Shown here: positions 53,765 through 58,356 of the stretch, one piece after another | Layout: each line of letters opens with the position of its first letter | How positions within the stretch are numbered: the stretch's first letter is position 1 | From: JAKVKY01 sp964293585 | Lineage (GTDB): Bacteria > Bacillota > Negativicutes > Acidaminococcales > Acidaminococcaceae | Length of the DNA: 58,356 nucleotides | Assembly: GCA_964293585.1 (NCBI GenBank) | Contig: CAXYYS010000010.1 | Location: forward strand, 1-58,356 | Direction: 5' to 3' | The notes under the pieces: model-generated | The model's database searches: none | Told to the model about the DNA's origin: nothing | The model's input: the letters and a program-made list of their open reading frames with translations, nothing else | Program-made: the position numbers and the translations under genes

Positions 53765-54595
53765 ATGCATAAAATAACCAAGACCATCGTCGGCCTGGCT
53801 CTATGCCTAGTGGCAGCTGTCAGCTTTGGCTGCGGCAGCAAAGAAGCCACCAAGGGTGAAGTAAAACCTGAAGGTGTGATTAAGATTGGCGTTACCGCCG
53901 GTCCTCACGCAGAAATCATGGACAATGTGAAAAAGCTGGCAGCCAAGCAAGGGCTTAAAATTGAAGTCGTAGAGTTTAATGATTACGTTACTCCTAACGT
54001 GGCTCTGAACCAGGGCGAGCTTTTTGCCAACAGCATGCAGCATGGTCCGTATCTGGCGGCAACTTTGAAGAAAGAACCTAAGTTTGACCTGAAAGAATGT
54101 TTTAAGACGGTAAACTTCCCTATGGCGGTGTATAGCAGCAAGCTCAAGAAAGGTGACAAGATTCCTGATGGCGCTACCATCGGCATCCCTAATGATCCTT
54201 CTAACGGCGGCCGTGCCCTGCTGGTTTTAGCTAAAGCTGACCTGATTAAGGTCAAAGATATTAAAAACGTGACAACTACCGTCAAGGACATCACTGATAA
54301 TCCCCATAAGTTTAAAATCCAGGAACTGGATGCCGCTACTATCACCCGCAGCATGCCGGACCTGACACTGGCCGTGATTAACGCCAACTACGCGCTGCCG
54401 GCCGGTCTCAATCCTTCTAAGGATGCCCTGATCGTAGAAAGTGCCGACAATCCTTTTGTCAATATTTTTGTCACCCGCGGCGCTAACTTAAAAGATCCCC
54501 GCATCGCCCAGCTGCAAAAGATTTATCAATCCGCAGATAACGAAAAGTTTATCCTGGAACATTTCAAAGGCACGATCCTGTCGGCCTGGAAATAA
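53765..54595 (+). CDS. metQ: MetQ-family substrate-binding lipoprotein, divergent copy
   Basis: 276 aa NlpA-family lipoprotein; lipobox SFGC. It follows metI by 67 bases containing two short hairpins. The family core is clear (IKIGVTAGPHAEIM, GIPNDPSNGGRALLVL). But the ligand-site segment reads LFANSMQHGPYLAATLK where the usual MetQ has DANFFQHIPYLE, and the strand after it differs too. Probably a methionine or methionine-derivative binder with changed specificity sharing the MetNI core. Confidence 0.88.
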   Translation: MHKITKTIVGLALCLVAAVSFGCGSKEATKGEVKPEGVIKIGVTAGPHAEIMDNVKKLAAKQGLKIEVVEFNDYVTPNVALNQGELFANSMQHGPYLAATLKKEPKFDLKECFKTVNFPMAVYSSKLKKGDKIPDGATIGIPNDPSNGGRALLVLAKADLIKVKDIKNVTTTVKDITDNPHKFKIQELDAATITRSMPDLTLAVINANYALPAGLNPSKDALIVESADNPFVNIFVTRGANLKDPRIAQLQKIYQSADNEKFILEHFKGTILSAWK

Positions 54596-54704
54596 TTTAA
54601 AACCCGGCTTGTAAATTTTACGGTTTCATCCTGTTTGAGCGCAACAGCGCTCCTGACCAAGTTGTTTTAATTTTATTAATTATATTATGAGAGGAAGTAA
54701 GAAC

Positions 54705-55529
54705 ATGAAAAAGATTATTGCCCTTTTAGCCACCTTATGCCTGGCTACCCTGCTGATTGCCGGTTGCGGCGGCAGCGACAAGAAAGCAGCACCTGCCGGT
54801 GCAGACAAAAAAGTAACGTTGAAGGTTGGCGCTACCCCTGTTCCCCATGCTGAAATTCTGAACCTGATTAAGCCGACCCTGGCCAAAGAAGGGGTAGACC
54901 TGCAGGTCATTGAATTTACCGACTATGTAAAACCTAACCTGTCCTTAAATGATAAGGAACTGGATGCCAACTTCTTCCAGCATATCCCCTATCTGGAAAA
55001 ATTTGCCAAAGACCGTAACCTGCAACTGGTTTCCCTGGTCAAGGTACATATCGAACCCATGGGCATCTACAGCAAGACCATCAAGGATATTAAGCAAGTT
55101 CCTGACGGAGCCAAGATTTCCATTCCTAATGATCCTACCAACGGCGGCCGCGCTCTGGCCCTGCTGGAAAAAGCCGGCCTGCTGAAGATGAAAGAAGGCG
55201 TAGGCGTGAATGGTACTGTTGCCAATATCACTTCTAATCCCAAGAAACTGCAAATCATCGAAGTAGAAGCTGCTCTGCTGCCTCGTAGTCTGGGCGATGT
55301 TAACCTGAGCGTCATCAACTCTAACTTTGCTATGGAAGCTAAACTGAACCCGGTTAAGGATTCTCTCTTCTCTGAAGGCAAGGAATCTCCTTATGCTAAT
55401 ATCGTAGCTGTTCGTAAAGGCGATGAGAACCGTCCGGAACTGCAAAAGTTAGCTAAAGCTTTAACCAGCCCTGAAGTAAAGAAATTTATTGAAGAGAAAT
55501 ACAAAGGTGCTGTTGTTCCCGCATTCTAA
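54705..55529 (+). CDS. metQ: MetQ-family methionine-binding lipoprotein, canonical copy
   Basis: 274 aa. Lipobox LLIAGCGG; mature part with VGATPVPHAEILNLI, ELDANFFQHIPYLEKF and SIPNDPTNGGRALALLE, all typical of MetQ. Start at 54705 behind GAGAGGAAG; six upstream codons are rejected. It ends the S-box-controlled operon; a strong terminator follows. About half of its residues match the preceding paralogue by eye. Confidence 0.93.
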   Translation: MKKIIALLATLCLATLLIAGCGGSDKKAAPAGADKKVTLKVGATPVPHAEILNLIKPTLAKEGVDLQVIEFTDYVKPNLSLNDKELDANFFQHIPYLEKFAKDRNLQLVSLVKVHIEPMGIYSKTIKDIKQVPDGAKISIPNDPTNGGRALALLEKAGLLKMKEGVGVNGTVANITSNPKKLQIIEVEAALLPRSLGDVNLSVINSNFAMEAKLNPVKDSLFSEGKESPYANIVAVRKGDENRPELQKLAKALTSPEVKKFIEEKYKGAVVPAF

Positions 55530-55543
55530 AAAATATTTTTTGA

Positions 55544-55572
55544 AGACGGACCTGCGGGTCCGTCTTTTTTTG
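55544..55572 (+). terminator. Terminator of metNIQQ
   Basis: AGACGGACC-TGCG-GGTCCGTCT stem followed by TTTTTTG. Confidence 0.92.
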
Positions 55573-55688
55573 TAGCTTCCAGTCCGCAAATATTGTATAA
55601 TTATCAAAGATAATTTAACTTAAAATCTTGATGCCTAAAAAACATCTGTGGGAAACTTAAAGAAATTCTCCGGAAAGGTCGGATAAAA

Positions 55689-56840
55689 ATTAAGGCTTTA
55701 ATTAACGCTCGTTTAATCTTTAAAAATGAAATCGTGACAGACCGGGCACTCCTTTTTGATAAAACTATCCGGGAATTAATTCCGGCCACCACTTTACCGC
55801 CGGCAATAGAAAAAATTGATGCAGCCGGTAACTATGTCTCTCCTGGCTTCATCAATATTCATATCCATGGTTGCGGCGGTGCGGACACCATGGACGCTAC
55901 TCCGGAAGCCCTGGACAGTATGAGCAGGCTCCAAGCTACAACAGGTGTCACTGCTTTTTGCCCCACTACTATGACCTATGACTGGAAAAATATTTATAAG
56001 GCGCTGGACAATATCCGGGCCGTCCGGGATGCCGGGGCTGAACCCGGCGCCAAAATTTTAGGCGCTTACCTGGAAGGACCTTTTATCAGCTCCGTTTATA
56101 AAGGCGCCCAAAAAGCTGATTATATTCAGCCGGCCTCCTTTAATAAGATTGCGCCTTATGCTGATATTATCAGGTATGTTTTAGTAGCACCGGAAGAAGT
56201 ACCACCGCCGGCACTACAAATTTTAGCTACGGTGGCACAAACTCACAGGATAAAACTATCATTAGGTCACAGCAATGCTACTTACGAACAAGCCCTGACT
56301 TTTATCCATCAGTACGGCTGCCAGCATATTACCCATCTTTTTAATGGCATGGCGCCTTTCCACCACCGGCACCCTGGCATCGCAGGGGCCGCCCTGGACA
56401 GTACTGCCGTCTGTGAACTTATCTGCGACAATATTCACTCCCATCCGGCTGCCCAGCGCCTGGCCTGCAAACTAAAAGGATTGGATAAACTTATCCTGAT
56501 CACAGATTCGATGCGTGCCTGCGGTCAAGGCGACGGCATCTCAGAACTGGGCGGACAAAAAGTGTGGGTACAGGGACAGAAAGCCACTCTGGCGGACGGC
56601 ACCATTGCCGGCAGTGTACTCACCCTGGACCGGGCCCTGGCCAACTTTAAAGAAAATACCGGCCTCTCACTGCCGCAAGTAGTACAACTGGTCACCTTAA
56701 ATCCAGCCCTGGAGCTAGGCGACGCCAGCCGCGGACGTTTAGAAAATGGCTGCCGCGCTGATTTAACCATTTTTGATGAAAACTTTAATATTCAATCTAC
56801 CTATGTAGGCGGCAACCTAATTTATCGCCGCAAAGAATAA
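55689..56840 (+). CDS. nagA: N-acetylglucosamine-6-phosphate deacetylase, probable AUU start
   Basis: About 383 aa if translation begins at the ATT at 55689. NagA removes acetate from GlcNAc-6-P. The metal motif FINIHIHGCGG, the Glu of LEGPF, the His of LSLGHSNATYEQA, HLFNGMAPFHHRHPG and the catalytic Asp in ILITDSMRACG are present. The first ATG/GTG/TTG in frame is GTG at 55734, without ribosome site and 15 codons too late for the family. The upstream codons IKALINARLIFKNEIVTD look like the true N-terminal strands, with GGAAAGG (55672-55678) 10 bases before ATT. A TATAAT at 55596-55601 may be the -10. Upstream, an in-frame TGA at 55629 closes the frame. Confidence 0.85.
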   Translation: MKALINARLIFKNEIVTDRALLFDKTIRELIPATTLPPAIEKIDAAGNYVSPGFINIHIHGCGGADTMDATPEALDSMSRLQATTGVTAFCPTTMTYDWKNIYKALDNIRAVRDAGAEPGAKILGAYLEGPFISSVYKGAQKADYIQPASFNKIAPYADIIRYVLVAPEEVPPPALQILATVAQTHRIKLSLGHSNATYEQALTFIHQYGCQHITHLFNGMAPFHHRHPGIAGAALDSTAVCELICDNIHSHPAAQRLACKLKGLDKLILITDSMRACGQGDGISELGGQKVWVQGQKATLADGTIAGSVLTLDRALANFKENTGLSLPQVVQLVTLNPALELGDASRGRLENGCRADLTIFDENFNIQSTYVGGNLIYRRKE

Positions 56841-56876
56841 TGCCACGGCGCTATCGCCCTGGGCAAGGAGGCTCAT

Positions 56877-57344
56877 ATGTTTAATTTTATTCTCACAAAA
56901 AATCTGGAAGTCTTTGTGCCATGTACCGGTCGTATTATTGACATCACCCAGGTGCAAGACCCTGTCTTTGCCGACAAGACCATGGGGGACGGTTTTGCCG
57001 TAGAACCTGACAGTGATACCATTATGGCTCCTTTTGACGGCACCATTACTTTTTTACCACGTACTACTCACGCCCTGATCTTAGAAAATAATGATGTCCA
57101 GCTGCTCATCCATATCGGTCTGGATACTGTAGATTTACACGGAGAAGGTTTTACAGCCCTGATTAAGGAAGGCGACATCGTCAGAAAGGGAACGCCGCTC
57201 ATTAAGTTTGACCGCCAGTTAATTCAGTCTAAGCAAAAGGCATTGACTACTATCGTGGCCCTGTGCAACCAGGAAGATGTAGTCGCTAAACTGGAAAAAG
57301 ATCTTAGCGGACGGGGTCCCATTTTAAAAATTACGCACAAGTAA
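56877..57344 (+). CDS. PTS glucose-family EIIA component
   Basis: 155 aa single-domain EIIA of the glucose/GlcNAc type. The phosphorylated histidine is His79 in VQLLIHIGLDTV, and the second active-site histidine is His65 in TTHALILE. IKFDRQLIQSKQKALTTIV lies near the end. No EIIB or EIIC domain is attached, so it works as a soluble phosphocarrier for a membrane permease elsewhere; pairing with nagA suggests GlcNAc uptake. AAGGAGG precedes the ATG 36 bases after nagA. Confidence 0.9.
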   Translation: MFNFILTKNLEVFVPCTGRIIDITQVQDPVFADKTMGDGFAVEPDSDTIMAPFDGTITFLPRTTHALILENNDVQLLIHIGLDTVDLHGEGFTALIKEGDIVRKGTPLIKFDRQLIQSKQKALTTIVALCNQEDVVAKLEKDLSGRGPILKITHK

Positions 57345-57367
57345 AATTCAAAACTGTAAAATATAAA

Positions 57368-57428
57368 AGAGCTGCCATCCTTGAGAGTATGTTCTATACT
57401 CTTAAAGCTGGCAGCTCTAACTTTTTTA
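57368..57428 (+). terminator. Terminator after EIIA gene
   Basis: Long stem AGAGCTGCCA...TGGCAGCTCT enclosing an inner GAGAGTAT/ATACTCT stem, then AACTTTTTTAG. Confidence 0.85.
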
Positions 57429-57479
57429 GACTAAGATACTACTTTTACATTGGACACTCGGCAAAACCTGTCCCGGCTT

Positions 57480-58175
57480 TTATTTTTTAGTCTCCGCCTT
57501 TTCAGACACCCCATACAACATATGGTTGGTCATCTCCCGGAGATTTGCACAACATTCTTCCACGTCCCGGCCTTCGGCGCCTTTCCAGTGAAAAGCTACC
57601 ATGGCCACACTGAACATCATGTTACGGCTGGCATCAATGGGATTGATACCAGACTTTAGAAAATTTTCCTTCTGTGCTTCCAGAAAAATATGTTCAAAAG
57701 GCGCGGTCTCATCCCTGAGCAAGCTGAAATATCTGCTCATAGCCGCACGCTCCGCCTTGGTAGGTTGGACGCCCCACAGGGCCTTAATTTCCACCTCGCC
57801 ATTGAGACCCAGCACACAAGTAAAACCACGGTTGCCACCGGTCATCTCAAACATCATGACCTGCCACAGTATCGTATTGGTCATTAAAAACCGCACCCAA
57901 ATCTCCATAAATTCGGTGATCTTGGCTTCAATAGTTGCAGTCGACCGTGCCACTTTCCACAGATCCTGCATTAAAACTTTCTGTTTGCCTTCTACAAGTG
58001 TATAAAATAAATTTTCTTTGTTGCCAAAATATTTATAAACAGTGCCTTTTCCTGTATCCGCCACCTTGATAATTTCATCCAAGGTCGCCTGCGTATAACC
58101 ACGCTTGGAAAAAACTTCTTCAGCCGCCTGTAAGATTCGCGCTTTCCTGCTGTTATCTGCTACCCCTTCCATCAT
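57480..58175 (-). CDS. TetR/AcrR-family transcriptional regulator
   Basis: 231 aa. N-terminal helix-turn-helix ILQAAEEVFSKRGYTQATLDE...GKGTVYKYFGNKENLFY, then a helical ligand-binding domain with the TetR_C-like pattern. Two adjacent ATGs (58175, 58172) follow GGGGAGG. A palindrome in its own promoter suggests autorepression. The regulated genes, if others, would lie to the right of the window, since the left neighbour ends convergently. Confidence 0.9.
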   Translation of the reverse strand: MMEGVADNSRKARILQAAEEVFSKRGYTQATLDEIIKVADTGKGTVYKYFGNKENLFYTLVEGKQKVLMQDLWKVARSTATIEAKITEFMEIWVRFLMTNTILWQVMMFEMTGGNRGFTCVLGLNGEVEIKALWGVQPTKAERAAMSRYFSLLRDETAPFEHIFLEAQKENFLKSGINPIDASRNMMFSVAMVAFHWKGAEGRDVEECCANLREMTNHMLYGVSEKAETKK

Positions 58176-58211
58176 ACCTCCCCTTCCTGCATTCCCAAGC
58201 AGAATTATAGA

Positions 58212-58245
58212 AACTGACTGACCAGTTCAAATTAAATTTATTATA
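58212..58245 (-). promoter_or_regulatory. TetR gene promoter and candidate operator
   Basis: A TATAAT on the minus strand (58240-58245) with only a weak -35, and just downstream AACTG-GTCAGT-CAGTT (58212-58227), an inverted repeat with the GACTGACCAGT pattern common in TetR-family operators. Confidence 0.5.
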
Positions 58246-58356
58246 CTACAAAAAAGTCTCAGGGCGAAAAAAAATTTTTCGGGACACCATTTATTATTCT
58301 TTTTTTTTTTGGGGAGTGTCCCCCAACAAAACGCGCCGCGGGGGACAATTTTCTAC

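Noticed and set aside
1..58356. CRISPR arrays, insertion sequences, prophage genes, rRNA
   Set aside because: I saw no spaced direct repeats, transposase or phage-type proteins, and no rRNA sequence anywhere in the window.

Overview
The window looks like a chromosomal segment of an anaerobic, Gram-negative-type Firmicute, most likely a member of the Negativicutes (Acidaminococcaceae/Phascolarctobacterium-like; this is an inference from gene content and not a database match). The Firmicute signals are a T-box leader before valS, a SAM-I (S-box) leader before metNIQ, a tig-clpP-clpX-lon block and a YerC-led his operon with hisZ and a short hisG. The Gram-negative signal is an O-antigen-ligase-type membrane protein. 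The anaerobic signals are pyruvate:ferredoxin oxidoreductase, hybrid-cluster protein, Feo ferrous-iron uptake and several Fe-S proteins. No phage, insertion sequence or CRISPR array was seen; this is core-type genome with a few unusual genes.

Layout. 1-2.8 kb (-): a compact operon of two DRTGG proteins, an RsbW-like ATPase, an [FeFe]-hydrogenase-like Fe-S protein and a PHP protein running off the left edge, probably a redox/hydrogen sensory module. 2.8-8.7 kb (-): O-antigen ligase-like protein, folC and valS with its T-box. 8.8-13.2 kb: TDT-type anion transporter (+), feoAB (-) with a candidate metal-repressor operator, and a CDF cation exporter (+). 13.2-13.7 kb: a consensus promoter driving a cobalamin-riboswitch-like leader with no gene behind it. 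13.7-26.3 kb (-): engB, a nucleoside-type ABC transporter (bmp lipoprotein, ATPase, two permeases), an FAD oxidoreductase, lon, clpX, clpP and tig. 26.4-40.5 kb: tRNA-Gly, Na/Pi transporter, PFOR, an unknown small protein, hcp, adenine deaminase with an exported argininosuccinate-lyase-like lipoprotein, sucCD and tRNA-Ala. 40.7-43.1 kb: a membrane GGDEF protein divergent from a pentameric ligand-gated ion channel homologue. 43.2-51.6 kb (-): complete overlapping his operon yerC-hisZGDCBHAF-hisIE. 51.8-55.6 kb (+): SAM riboswitch, metN, metI and two different metQ genes. 55.7-57.4 kb (+): nagA, apparently lacking a normal start codon, and a glucose-family EIIA. 57.5-58.2 kb (-): a TetR regulator with a candidate self-operator.

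How the genes fit together: PFOR, succinyl-CoA synthetase, Hcp, the hydrogenase-like sensor and FeoAB describe iron-rich anaerobic metabolism. Lon/ClpXP/trigger factor form the protein quality-control block. The his and met blocks are amino-acid supply units under transcriptional (YerC?) and riboswitch control. The most unusual items are the orphan riboswitch transcript, the secreted ASL-superfamily lipoprotein with an altered active-site histidine, the bacterial pLGIC paired with a GGDEF sensor, and the probable AUU start of nagA.
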